From Cupriavidus numazuensis (GTDB taxonomy: Bacteria > Pseudomonadota > Gammaproteobacteria > Burkholderiales > Burkholderiaceae), in the NCBI RefSeq assembly GCF_905397435.1, contig NZ_CAJPVI010000054.1:1-60387 (forward strand): a DNA stretch of 60,387 bases. The letters are read 5' to 3'. Below the pieces are notes generated by a model. The model saw nothing but the letters and a program-made list of their open reading frames with translations, searched no databases and was not told the DNA's origin. Positions 1 through 7,985 of this stretch are shown here, in pieces. The number at the start of each line of letters is the position of its first letter. Positions within the stretch are counted from its first letter, which is position 1. Both the position numbers and the translations under genes were made by a program.

Positions 1-107
1 AGGCTTTCGTCGCATCTTCTCCCGGTTCGACAAGCTGGACGTGATGTTCATCGCCTTCATCAATTTTGCGCTCATCGTCGACGGGCTCAGATAGTGTGAA
101 CAGGCCC
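1..107 (+). mobile_element. 3' end of an IS5-family-like insertion sequence (partial)
   Basis: Only the right end is inside the window. It holds the transposase C-terminus (stop at 92-94) and then about 13 bases, ending in TGTGAACAGGCCC, of the kind used as terminal inverted repeat by IS5/IS427-group elements. The coding frame of a hydrolase gene resumes directly after it at about 108-112, so the element appears to have inserted into that gene. The left end, the other inverted repeat and the target duplication lie outside the window, so the family is assigned from the transposase tail and the end sequence only. Confidence 0.7.
2..94 (+). CDS. Transposase C-terminus, IS5 family (5' end outside window)
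   Basis: Thirty codons are visible, reading G-F-R-R-I-F-S-R-F-D-K-L-D and finishing with a hydrophobic stretch and the residues D-G-L-R before TAG. The run RIFSRFDKLD followed by a hydrophobic F-I-x-F-A-L-I-x-D stretch is the usual extreme C-terminus of IS5/IS427-group DDE transposases. The catalytic residues lie upstream of the window, so activity cannot be judged. Confidence 0.72.
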   Translation, partial: GFRRIFSRFDKLDVMFIAFINFALIVDGLR

Positions 108-579
108 TAACGCGCGCTACTACATTCCCCGGGACGACTTCGTCTTCTGCGAAGAAGGACGCAACAAGGAGCCGGGCGTGGTCGACGTATTCGGCGAGTC
201 CTTCTTCGACAGCGTGATGCCGGTCGTCAACGAAGGCCTGGCGCAGATGATGATGCCCGGGCAGGAAATTGCCGGTTGCCTGCAGGTCGAAGCCGCGGCA
301 GGCCACAGCCCCGGCCAGGTCGCGTTCCGTGTACGCTCCCGCGGCGAGGAGGCAATCTTCTGCGGCGACATTCTGCATAGCCCGCTGCAGATCGTGCGCC
401 CCGATGTGAATTCCGGCTACTGCATACGCCCGGACCTGGCGCGCAGCACGCGGCTCGCCCTCCTCAACCAGGCAGCCGACAGTGGCGCGCTGATCCTGCC
501 GGTGCACTTCGGTGAGCCCTATTGCGGCTACGTCAGGCGCCAGGGCACTGGCTTCCGCTTCGAGCCGGCCACGTGGTAA
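108..579 (+). pseudogene. MBL-fold metallohydrolase, 5' end cut off by an insertion sequence
   Basis: The open frame runs without a start codon from the insertion-sequence end to a TAA at 577-579. It encodes the C-terminal two thirds of a metallo-beta-lactamase-fold hydrolase. The entry segment NARYYIPRDDFVF is typical of the strand after the first metal motif. Later H-S-P-G-Q, GDILHSPLQ and the late LPVHFGEP histidine are metal-site elements of the family. The HxHxDH motif is missing because it would lie beyond the insertion. A GTG at 178 could start translation, but the product would lack the metal site. The substrate is unknown; relatives include lactonases and other hydrolases. The LysR gene downstream may originally have been its neighbour or regulator. 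Confidence 0.75.
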
Positions 580-696
580 GCACCGCGTGCCTGCCGCCGT
601 TTTCGATGCAGCCGCGCGGCACAGGCAGCCGGCTGCGATTCGACGGTTACGCGGTTACCGTCGTGGCCCAGCGAGTTTGCCGCGAGAGTTCGCAGA

Positions 697-1611
697 ATGC
701 CGGTCCCCTTTGACATCACCGATTTCCGCCTGTTCGTCAACGTGGCAGAAACGCGCAGCCTGACCCGCGGTGCCGAGCGATCGTTCCTGTCCGTGCCGGC
801 CGTCAGCAACCGGATCAAGAACCTCGAAGATACGCTGGGCTTGCGCTTGCTGGAACGCTCGCCGCAGGGCGTGACGCTGACCGCCGCCGGCGAGGTCTAC
901 CTGCAGCACGCGCGGGTGGTGCTGGCCGAACTGGAACGCCTGACCGGCAACCTGCAACCGTTCACCACGGGCCTCAGCGGGCAACTCAAGCTGGTGGCCA
1001 ACACCACGGCCATCACGGAATACCTGCCGCCGGTCATCGGCGACTACCTCGCCACCCATCCCGATGTCCGCATCGAAGTGCGCGAGCGGCTCAGCGACGA
1101 TATCGTGCGTCTGGTGCGCGAAGGCGGCACGGATCTCGGCATCATCTCGGGCAACATCCCTACCTCGGGGCTGCAGTCGGTACCGTTCGTCAATAGCTCG
1201 CTGATCGTGGTCGCACCACTGGGCCACCCGCTGCTGGCCGAGCAGGACGTGTGGTTCGGGCAGGTCCTTGACCACGCCTTCGTCGCGTTGCTCGAAGGCA
1301 GCGCCTTCCAGATGTTTATGACGCGCGCGGCCGGCGCGTTGCACAAACCCATGACCATCCGCGTGCATGTCGCAAGCTACGACGCCATCTGCCGCATGGT
1401 GGCCGCGGGCGCCGGCGTTGCCATCATGCCCAAGGCAGCCTTCGTGCGCCTGAAAGGCCAGCAGCAGATCGGCGCGTGCAACCTGCGCGATGACTGGGCC
1501 GTGCGCACGTTCCAGGTCTGTGCGCGCGATCTGGACGGCCTGTCCAGCTTTGCGCGCGAATTCGCCAACCTGCTGATCGGCCACTACGCGCCCGACGCGG
1601 AAAGACGCTAG
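697..1611 (+). CDS. LysR-family transcriptional regulator
   Basis: The 304-residue protein has the family's normal length. Residues about 5-64 form the winged helix-turn-helix (ITDFRLFVNVAETRSLTRGA, then SVPAVSNRIKNLEDTLG). The remainder is the periplasmic-binding-protein-like effector domain, with the usual LVANTTAITEYLPP and GAGVAIMPKAAF segments. It lies 126 bp upstream of a CoA-transferase operon on the same strand, and a dyad that fits the T-N11-A rule sits in that gap, so it probably controls that operon. The effector cannot be read from sequence; a pathway intermediate such as a muconate or oxoadipate-type compound is a guess from context. Confidence 0.92.
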   Translation: MPVPFDITDFRLFVNVAETRSLTRGAERSFLSVPAVSNRIKNLEDTLGLRLLERSPQGVTLTAAGEVYLQHARVVLAELERLTGNLQPFTTGLSGQLKLVANTTAITEYLPPVIGDYLATHPDVRIEVRERLSDDIVRLVREGGTDLGIISGNIPTSGLQSVPFVNSSLIVVAPLGHPLLAEQDVWFGQVLDHAFVALLEGSAFQMFMTRAAGALHKPMTIRVHVASYDAICRMVAAGAGVAIMPKAAFVRLKGQQQIGACNLRDDWAVRTFQVCARDLDGLSSFAREFANLLIGHYAPDAERR

Positions 1612-1641
1612 TCCACGGCGTGCCGGTCCTGCGCCGGCTGA

Positions 1642-1658
1642 CTTAAGCCAACGCTAAG
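1642..1658 (+). promoter_or_regulatory. Candidate LysR box upstream of the CoA-transferase operon
   Basis: CTTA-N9-TAAG forms an interrupted dyad that contains a T-N11-A core. It is 80 bp before the ATG at 1738 and just after the stop of the LysR gene. Its position and symmetry suit an activator site, but such short dyads also arise by chance. Confidence 0.3.
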
Positions 1659-1737
1659 GGCGCTTGCGGAAGTCGAAATTGTGAACCGCCGGGCAGCGTG
1701 GCAACCTTGTTTCGCCAGACAACCACGAAGGCGAGAC

Positions 1738-2436
1738 ATGATTGACAAGCTCTATGGGACAGCGCGCGACGCCGTGAACGAGGTGCCGGACGGCGCCACC
1801 GTCGCGATCGGCGGATTCGGTGGCGCGGGCATGCCCGACGAACTGATCGATGCACTGATCGAACACGGCGCAACGGACCTTACCGTCGTCAGCAACAACG
1901 CCGGCAACGGTGAAACCGGACTCGCGGCGCTGCTCAAGGCGCGCCGCGTTCGCAAGCTGGTGTGTTCGTTTCCACGCCAGCGCGACGCCCACGTATTCGA
2001 AGCCCTGTACCGCGCCGGGAAGATCGAGCTGGAGGTCGTTCCACAGGGCACGCTGGCCGAACGCCTGCGCGCCGCGGGCAGCGGCATCGGTGCCTTCTAC
2101 ACCCCCACTGGCTACGGCACGTTGCTCGCGGAAGGCAAGGAGACGCGCGTGATCAACGAACGCGGCTACGTGCTGGAGTACCCGCTCCATGTCGACGTCG
2201 CACTGATCAACGCAGCCGCTGCCGACCGCTGGGGCAATCTCGTCTACAACAAGACCGCGCGCAACTTCGCCCCCGTAATGGCGATGGCTGCCAGCCAGAC
2301 CGTTGCCGCGGTGGCACGCGTCTGCGAACTGGGCGAACTCGACCCGGAAGCCGTCGTAACACCCGGTATCTTCGTCAGCCGCGTGGTGCTGCGCGACAGC
2401 GCTGCCATGCAGGCAAACCCCATGCACGCGAGCTGA
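1738..2436 (+). CDS. 3-oxoacid (3-oxoadipate-type) CoA-transferase, subunit A
   Basis: The 232-residue alpha subunit of a heterodimeric family I CoA-transferase moves CoA from a donor such as succinyl-CoA to a 3-oxo acid. The glycine-rich loop GGFGGAGMPDELI (about residues 22-34), PQGTLAERLRAAGSGI and NKTARNFAPVMAMAA are typical of PcaI/ScoA proteins. The ATG at 1738 is chosen because an AAGGCGAG ribosome site precedes it; longer in-frame versions add a non-conserved tail. It ends 4 bp before subunit B. Neighbouring MFS, EthD and muconolactone-isomerase-like genes suggest aromatic-acid catabolism, but substrate specificity (oxoadipate, acetoacetate or other) is not decided by sequence. Confidence 0.9.
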   Translation: MIDKLYGTARDAVNEVPDGATVAIGGFGGAGMPDELIDALIEHGATDLTVVSNNAGNGETGLAALLKARRVRKLVCSFPRQRDAHVFEALYRAGKIELEVVPQGTLAERLRAAGSGIGAFYTPTGYGTLLAEGKETRVINERGYVLEYPLHVDVALINAAAADRWGNLVYNKTARNFAPVMAMAASQTVAAVARVCELGELDPEAVVTPGIFVSRVVLRDSAAMQANPMHAS

Positions 2437-2440
2437 AACC

Positions 2441-3103
2441 ATGGACCAAGTCGCAAAAAACTTGCTGGCCGCGCGCGTGGCGCGGGATATCCCGAACGGA
2501 TCGTATGTGAACCTCGGCATCGGCCTGCCGACGCTGGTCGCCAATCATCTGCCGCGGCATCGTGAAGTCATCCTGCACAGTGAAAACGGCGTGTTGGGCC
2601 AGTGGTCGGCCGCCGAGCCCGGGCAGGAAGACCCGGATCTGATCAATGCGGGCAAGGAGCCGATCCGGCTGGAAAAAGGCGCGGCGTTCTTCCACCACGC
2701 GGACGCCTTCGGCATGATGCGCGGCGGCCATCTCGACATCTGCGTGCTGGGCGCGTTCCAGGTGTCCGGGCACGGTGACCTGGCCAACTGGCACACCGGA
2801 GACCCCGATGCCATTCCCGCGGTGGGCGGCGCCATGGACCTCGCGATCGGCGCCCGACGCGTGTTCGTCATGATGGATCACATGACCCGCGATGGCGCCA
2901 GCAAGCTGCGCCGCCAGTGCAGTTATCCGCTGACCGGGCTGGCATGCGTCAGCCGCGTCTACACCGAGCTTGGCACCTTCGCCATCGGCCCGCGGGGCGT
3001 GGCCGTCATCGAGATCATCGGCGATATGTCCCCACAGGCACTGCAGTCGGTTACGGACGTGGCGCTTGATTTCACCACCCTGGCGACGGCCGAGCTTGCC
3101 TAG
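2441..3103 (+). CDS. 3-oxoacid (3-oxoadipate-type) CoA-transferase, subunit B
   Basis: The 220-residue beta subunit partners the gene just upstream. The signature HSENGVLG at residues 46-53 carries the catalytic glutamate (Glu48) that forms the enzyme-CoA thioester in family I transferases. GIGLPTLVANHLP near the N-terminus and the late TDVALDFTTLA are also typical. It starts 4 bp after the end of subunit A, so the two are probably translationally coupled. Length and motifs are normal for PcaJ/ScoB. Confidence 0.9.
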   Translation: MDQVAKNLLAARVARDIPNGSYVNLGIGLPTLVANHLPRHREVILHSENGVLGQWSAAEPGQEDPDLINAGKEPIRLEKGAAFFHHADAFGMMRGGHLDICVLGAFQVSGHGDLANWHTGDPDAIPAVGGAMDLAIGARRVFVMMDHMTRDGASKLRRQCSYPLTGLACVSRVYTELGTFAIGPRGVAVIEIIGDMSPQALQSVTDVALDFTTLATAELA

Positions 3104-3187
3104 CCGCCAATGCCGGGGCCAGTGGGTCGGTTCATTCGGACGCCGGTTCCGCTTTGACAACGAAAAAGACTTACTCAGGAGACAACC

Positions 3188-4474
3188 ATGTTTGCTTGGT
3201 ACAAGGCTGGATCGCCCCAGCAGAAAAAGACATTCTGGGCCTGCTACTCCGGCTGGGCGCTGGATTCGTTCGACATGCAGATGTTCAGCTTCCTGCTGCC
3301 GGCCCTCACGCTCACATGGGGCCTGACCAAGGCCGAGGTAGGCGTACTCGGCACCGTTGCGCTGGTCGTCACCGCGATTGGCGGATGGGGCGCCGGCATC
3401 CTCAGCGACCGTTACGGCCGCGCGCGCATCCTGGTGCTGGCAATCATCTGGTTTACGCTGTTCGGCGTGCTGGCCGGCTTCGCCCAGTCCTATCAACAGC
3501 TGCTGATTGCGCGTACGCTGCAGGGCCTTGGCTTCGGCGGCGAATGGGCGGTCGGGGCCGCGTTGATGGCAGAAGTCATCGACCCCAGGCATCGCGGCAA
3601 GGCCATCGGCTTCGTGCAGTCCGGCTTCGCGCTCGGCTGGGCGCTGGCGGTCGTGGTCGCCACGTTGCTGCTGGCCTGGCTGCCCAAGGAAATGGCGTGG
3701 CGGGTGGCGTTCTGGAGCGGCATCATTCCCGCGCTGATCGTGTTGTTCATCCGGCGCCATGTCAAAGACTCTTCGATGTTCGAGCGGGCACGCCAGAGCC
3801 GCGCCCCGCGCGCCTCGCTGGCCTCGGTGTTCAATCGCAGGTACGCACGCACGCTGACGCTGTCCAGCGTGCTGGTTATCGGCCTGCAGGCCGGCTGCTA
3901 CGCCATCCTGGTCTGGCTGCCGTCACTGCTGAACCAGCGGCAGGTCGCGGCCAGCTCGATGATCGTCACCGTATTCATCATGGCCTTCGGCTCGTTCTGC
4001 GGCTTCGCGGTGACCGCAGATCTTTCGGATCGCATCGGAAGGCGCCCCACGCTGATCCTGCTGTCCGTCTGCGCATGGATCGTCACGGTGAGCTATATGC
4101 TTCTGCCGCTGAACTCCACGCTGACGGCAATTCTCGGCTTCCTGGTCGGCTTCTCCGCCATCGGCATGTTCGCCGCGCTGGGCCCTTTCCTCAGCGAACT
4201 TTTCCCTACCCATGTGCGCACCACTTGCATGGGATTCGCGTACAACGTCGGCAAGTCGATAGGTGCGGGGTCTGTCGTCGGCGTCGGCGTGCTGTCTACG
4301 CATATCGGCCTGGCCAACGCCATGGGCACGTTCTGCCTGGTCGCTTACGCCTTTGCGGTATTCGGCATCATGCTGCTGCCGGAGACGCGCGGCATTGCCA
4401 TCGAGAACATCGGCGAAGCCGATGCACACTCCCCCGCCGCACCGCTGGCCCAGCCGGCAAGCGCTCGATCCTGA
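3188..4474 (+). CDS. MFS transporter, aromatic-acid/H+ symporter-like
   Basis: The 428-residue protein has about twelve hydrophobic segments. The first helix carries an LDSFD acidic pair (residues 25-29), resembling the DxxD of aromatic acid:H+ symporters (PcaK/BenK type). The MFS signature GILSDRYGRAR follows helix 2 (about 70-80). An acidic gate motif (GFGGEWAVG) and the second-half loop DLSDRIGRRP are present. An AGGAG site lies just before the ATG. In the operon with CoA-transferase and isomerase-like genes it most likely imports the carboxylate substrate. Sialate/metabolite carriers of related MFS branches are the alternative. Confidence 0.87.
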   Translation: MFAWYKAGSPQQKKTFWACYSGWALDSFDMQMFSFLLPALTLTWGLTKAEVGVLGTVALVVTAIGGWGAGILSDRYGRARILVLAIIWFTLFGVLAGFAQSYQQLLIARTLQGLGFGGEWAVGAALMAEVIDPRHRGKAIGFVQSGFALGWALAVVVATLLLAWLPKEMAWRVAFWSGIIPALIVLFIRRHVKDSSMFERARQSRAPRASLASVFNRRYARTLTLSSVLVIGLQAGCYAILVWLPSLLNQRQVAASSMIVTVFIMAFGSFCGFAVTADLSDRIGRRPTLILLSVCAWIVTVSYMLLPLNSTLTAILGFLVGFSAIGMFAALGPFLSELFPTHVRTTCMGFAYNVGKSIGAGSVVGVGVLSTHIGLANAMGTFCLVAYAFAVFGIMLLPETRGIAIENIGEADAHSPAAPLAQPASARS

Positions 4475-4540
4475 ATGGCGCCGCGCCAGCACCGGCGGCT
4501 GATACAAACGAACACCAACACATCGACAAGAGGAGCCAAC

Positions 4541-4882
4541 ATGATTCGCTTGCTATACCTGCTGGTCAAACCAGCCGGCATGTCCGACGAGACGTTCCGC
4601 GCGGAGTGCCTGCGCCACTACGAGATGTCGCACGAGGTGCCGGGCCTGCACGAGTATGAAGTCCGGCTCGTCGCCGAGCAGCCCACTGACACTCACGTGC
4701 CCTTCTTTGATATCGGCCATGTCGATGCTATCGGCGAATGCTGGTTCAAGGATGACGCCGCCTATGCGGCGTACATGGCCTCGGACATCCGCAAGGCCTG
4801 GTTCGAGCACGGCAAGACCTTCATCGGCCAGCTCAAGCCCTTCCGTACCGCGCCGGTCGCTGGCGACGACACGGCAAGCTGA
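4541..4882 (+). CDS. EthD-domain small protein
   Basis: The 113-residue protein starts at an ATG preceded by AGGAGCC; upstream in-frame codons are non-conserved. It shows the dimeric alpha/beta-barrel pattern of EthD-like proteins: MIRLLYLLVKPAGMSDETF, a central H-x-x-E-V-P-G-L-H-E-Y strand, a GECWF strand and an acidic helix DDAAYAAYM. Family members act as small ferredoxin-fold enzymes or accessory proteins in degradation pathways. It lies between the MFS gene and the muconolactone-isomerase-like gene, so a lactone- or quinone-processing role is plausible. The exact reaction is unknown. Confidence 0.75.
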   Translation: MIRLLYLLVKPAGMSDETFRAECLRHYEMSHEVPGLHEYEVRLVAEQPTDTHVPFFDIGHVDAIGECWFKDDAAYAAYMASDIRKAWFEHGKTFIGQLKPFRTAPVAGDDTAS

Positions 4883-4922
4883 GCGTTTGGATGCACAGGA
4901 CAACCAACACAAAGGAGACCCC

Positions 4923-5198
4923 ATGCTTTACTGCGTACAGATGGAAGTGAATATCCCGGATTCCCTGCCGGCAGAGCGCGCCGAGGCCATCAAGGCCGCC
5001 GAGAAGGCGCGCGCCGTGGAGATCCAGAAAGCCGGAAAGTGGCCGCACCTGTGGCGCGTGGCCGGGCGCTATGCGAATATCAGCATATTGGACGTCGACA
5101 GCCATGACGAGCTTCACGAACTGCTGTCGTCGTTGCCGCTGTTCCCGTACATGAACATTCAGGTCACGCCATTAGCGCGTCATCCTTCAGCAATCTGA
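4923..5198 (+). CDS. Muconolactone delta-isomerase family protein
   Basis: The 91-residue protein is the size of CatC subunits, which form a decamer and convert muconolactone to 3-oxoadipate enol-lactone. Matching elements are MLYCVQMEVNIPDSLP at the start, EKARAVEIQKAGKWPHLWR in the middle, and SLPLFPYMNIQVTPLARHPS at the end. AAGGAG lies just upstream of the ATG. No catB, catA or pcaD accompanies it, so here it may act on a related lactone, or work with enzymes encoded elsewhere. It is the last gene of the operon and faces a convergent LysR gene across a hairpin. Confidence 0.85.
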   Translation: MLYCVQMEVNIPDSLPAERAEAIKAAEKARAVEIQKAGKWPHLWRVAGRYANISILDVDSHDELHELLSSLPLFPYMNIQVTPLARHPSAI

Positions 5199-5222
5199 TC
5201 GCGCACAGCGAGGCAATACGCG

Positions 5223-5252
5223 GCACGATGCCATGCAACCGTGGCATCGTGC
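5223..5252. terminator. Hairpin between convergent operons
   Basis: An 11-bp perfect stem (GCACGATGCCA / TGGCATCGTGC) with an 8-base loop lies in the 93-bp gap between two convergent genes. It could end transcription from both sides. There is no T-run, so it is not a textbook intrinsic terminator. Confidence 0.5.
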
Positions 5253-5291
5253 TGGCTGGACCCCAGACTGCCAGAAGCGGTGCGCCTTTCC

Positions 5292-6239
5292 CTAGATCAG
5301 CCGCGCCCCCGGCCACGCCCCCGACATCACGATACTGCGCACCGACTGCCGCACGGTCTGCATGATGTCCCACAGCTCCGGCACGACCGCACGATTGCGC
5401 GCCGTTGTCAGTGCCACCTGACGCGTGATGACAGGATCGACCACGCGCGCCGAGTGCAGCCGCCCCTGGGCCACGCGATCGGCCACCGCGGCGAACGGCA
5501 GCAACGTGGCGCCGCAGCCGTCTTCCACAAGCCGCATTGCCACCGTATTCGACGCATCGCATTCCATTGCCATGTTCAGCGTGGTGCCGACGCGCGTGGC
5601 GAGCGATTCGGCCAGCACGCGCAGGCCGTTGGCGGTGCTCGGCAGGATCAGCGGAATCTCGCCAAGGCGCCGCGCCGGAAACGTCGGCCCCAGATGGCTC
5701 CACGATGTCGGCGTGACCAGCGTCAGATCTTCTTCCAGCAGGACATCCACCTTCAGTGCGCCCTGCTGTTCCGGCAGGTAAAGCAAGGCTACGTCGATCT
5801 CGCCCGCCGCCAGCCACGCCAGCACCGGACTGGCCAGCCCTTCCACGAAACGCAGTTTCGTCGCCGGAAAACGCGCCTTGAGCGCGGTGCCGATCGCCGC
5901 AAACGCCGTATTGGCGATGGTGGGCTGCGCGGCGATGACCAGTTGCGCCGGACCTTGCGCGGCCGAAGCGCGCACGGCATCGCGTGCCTCGGTCAGCGTG
6001 GTCGCCACCTGTCGCGCATAGCCGAGCAGCGTACTGCCCGCTTCGGTCAGCACCACGCCGCGTCCGCTGCGATGGAACAGCCGCGTATCGAGTGCGGTTT
6101 CCAACCGCGCGATCTGGCGGCTCACCGTCGACTGGTCCGCACCGAGCTCCAGCGCGGCGCGCGAAATGCTCTGCGCGTTGGCCACGCAGACAAAGCACGC
6201 CAGATCGTCGGAATTCAGCGCGGAAGTCATCGCCGACAT
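5292..6239 (-). CDS. LysR-family transcriptional regulator
   Basis: The 315-residue regulator has an N-terminal winged helix (SDDLACFVCVANAQSISRAA, then STVSRQIARLETALDTRLFH). A standard effector-binding domain follows. The ATG at 6239 overlaps the stop of the upstream reductase gene (TGATG), which indicates translational coupling and supports this start over a longer one. It is the last gene of the dehydrogenase-aldolase-reductase operon and probably regulates it. LysR genes are more often divergent from their targets, so being the distal gene of the operon is somewhat unusual and implies autoregulation with the catabolic genes. Confidence 0.9.
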   Translation of the reverse strand: MSAMTSALNSDDLACFVCVANAQSISRAALELGADQSTVSRQIARLETALDTRLFHRSGRGVVLTEAGSTLLGYARQVATTLTEARDAVRASAAQGPAQLVIAAQPTIANTAFAAIGTALKARFPATKLRFVEGLASPVLAWLAAGEIDVALLYLPEQQGALKVDVLLEEDLTLVTPTSWSHLGPTFPARRLGEIPLILPSTANGLRVLAESLATRVGTTLNMAMECDASNTVAMRLVEDGCGATLLPFAAVADRVAQGRLHSARVVDPVITRQVALTTARNRAVVPELWDIMQTVRQSVRSIVMSGAWPGARLI

Positions 6240-7138
6240 CAGGCCTTTTTCGGCGTATCGCCAATGGCGAAGCACGACAGATGCTCGATCGCCTTCACCA
6301 GCCCTGAATGATCCCAGCCAGCCCCGCCCTGTGCTACGCAGACGTTGAACAGTTGCTGGGTCGATGCCGTGTTCGGCAAGCCCAGCCCAAGCTGCTTTGC
6401 CGTCGACAGCGCCAGGTTCAGGTCCTTCTGGTGCAGTTCGATGCGGAAGCCCGGGTTGAACGTGCGCTGGATCATCCGTTCGCCGTGGACTTCCAGGATC
6501 TTGGAGCTCGCAAAGCCGCCCATCAGGGCCTGGCGCACGCGTGCCGGATCAGCGCCGGCCTTGGCGGCCAGCACCAGTGCCTCGCTGACGGCCTCGATCG
6601 TCAGCGCCACGATCACCTGGTTGGCCACCTTGGCCACCTGCCCGTCACCGGCATTGCCCACCAGCGTGATGTTCTTGCCCATCAGCTGCAGCATAGGCAG
6701 GACCTTGTCGAACACATCCTGTTTGCCGCCGGCCATGATCGACAGCGTGGCGGCCTTGGCACCCACTTCCCCGCCGGACACCGGCGCATCCACATAGTCA
6801 CAGCCCAGCTTCTCGATCTTCGCCGCAAATTCGCGAGTCTCGATCGGCGAGATCGAGCTCATGTCCACGACGATCTTGCCCTGGCTCAGGCCTTCCGCCA
6901 CGCCGTTCTTGTCGAACAGCACGCGGGCCACGTCGGGCGTGTCCGGGAGCATCAGGAAAATGACTTCCGCCTGCTGCGCCACCTCGGTGGCACTGGCACA
7001 GGACTGCATGCCCTTGTCGAGCAGATCCTGTGGCACGCCGCTGCGCGTGTGGGCGTAGACGGTATGGCCGCCTGCCTGCAGGTGTTCCGCCATGGGCTTG
7101 CCCATGACACCGAGTCCGATGAATCCGATCTTGCTCAT
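6239..7138 (-). CDS. NAD(P)-dependent beta-hydroxyacid dehydrogenase, GarR/tartronate-semialdehyde-reductase-like
   Basis: The 299-residue protein has the family's usual size. Rossmann motif GFIGLGVMGKP occupies residues 5-15. The substrate-binding signature DAPVSGGEVGA is at 117-127. The catalytic lysine is Lys170 in GQVAKVANQ. Family members reduce tartronate semialdehyde to glycerate or oxidise 3-hydroxyisobutyrate. The neighbouring HpcH/HpaI aldolase favours the tartronate-semialdehyde reading, because GarL-type aldolases release that compound. It starts 23 bp after the aldolase stop and overlaps the regulator that follows. Confidence 0.9.
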   Translation of the reverse strand: MSKIGFIGLGVMGKPMAEHLQAGGHTVYAHTRSGVPQDLLDKGMQSCASATEVAQQAEVIFLMLPDTPDVARVLFDKNGVAEGLSQGKIVVDMSSISPIETREFAAKIEKLGCDYVDAPVSGGEVGAKAATLSIMAGGKQDVFDKVLPMLQLMGKNITLVGNAGDGQVAKVANQVIVALTIEAVSEALVLAAKAGADPARVRQALMGGFASSKILEVHGERMIQRTFNPGFRIELHQKDLNLALSTAKQLGLGLPNTASTQQLFNVCVAQGGAGWDHSGLVKAIEHLSCFAIGDTPKKA

Positions 7139-7161
7139 GTCTGTGTCCGGTTGAAGTCGTG

Positions 7162-7970
7162 TCAGGACGCGAAGCGCTCGCGCAGCGCGCGCGCCGCATC
7201 GCGCAACAGTACGTGGTCGAGGCCGACAGCCACGAAATGCGCCCCCATGTCGAGGTAGCGGCGCGCATCGGCTTCCACGGGCGTCAGGGTGCCGATGGCC
7301 TTGCCGGCGTGGTGGCCGCATCGCAGATCTGCCGCACGGCCGCCTGCACATCGGGGTGGTTCGGGTTGCCAAGGTGACCATAGGCGGCGGCCAGGTCATT
7401 CGGGCCGATGAAGATGCCATCGACGCCCGGTTCCGCGCAGATCTCGGCAACGGCCTCCACGCCCTTGCGGCTTTCGATCTGCACCAGCACGCAGATATTG
7501 TCGTTGATGGTCTTGAAGAAATCGGGCAGCGTGCCGAAGCGGTTCTGTCGCTGCACGCCCGACACGCCACGAATGCCGTCCGGCGGATAGCGCGTGGCGC
7601 GCACCGCGCGGCGTGCTTCTTCGGCCGATTCCACGAACGGGATCAGGAAGTTATAGAAGCCGATATCAAGCAGCCGCTTGATCATGACGGGGTCATTCCA
7701 CGGCGGCCGCACCACGGGCGCGCTGACGCTGTCCTTGAGCGCCATCAGCTGCGGCGCAAACGTCAGCACGTCGTTGGGCGAATGTTCGCCGTCGAGCAGC
7801 AGCCAGTCGAAGCCGGCCAGGCCAATGATCTCGCTGGTCACGGGCTGGCCCAGCGAACTCCACAAGCCGATCAGGCGCTTGCGCGCCAGGATGTCGGCAC
7901 GAAACCGGTTGGGCAGCGGATGGATCTGGGGCAGATGCGGGGTGGTGGAGGTAGTGGAGGCGGTGGTCAT
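7162..7970 (-). pseudogene. HpcH/HpaI-family class II aldolase, frameshifted near the 3' end
   Basis: The first 220 or so residues match 4-hydroxy-2-oxoacid / 2-dehydro-3-deoxyglucarate aldolases: GFDWLLLDGEHSPND, RPPWNDPVMIKRLLD, VQIESRKGVEAV with the metal-binding Glu, and FIGPNDLAAAYGH. After CDAATT the frame closes at an early stop (7284). The expected ending, beginning AGKAIGTLTPVEADA and finishing LRERFAS, continues one frame over to TGA at 7162-7164. One base appears to be missing near 7308-7312. The lost segment is a helix and strand of the TIM barrel, so the shortened product is probably inactive, unless this is a sequencing error. The gene sits between the Ldh2-type and GarR-like genes. 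Confidence 0.82.
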
Positions 7971-7985
7971 CGTCGTGACTCCTGT

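Noticed and set aside
655..1584. Long open frame antisense to the first LysR gene
   Set aside because: It mirrors the codon structure of the LysR gene, which has full family motifs; long antisense frames are common at this GC content.
3154..4659. 501-codon plus-strand frame overlapping the MFS gene
   Set aside because: It is a different frame of the transporter gene; its product is Arg/His-rich and has no membrane segments or motifs.
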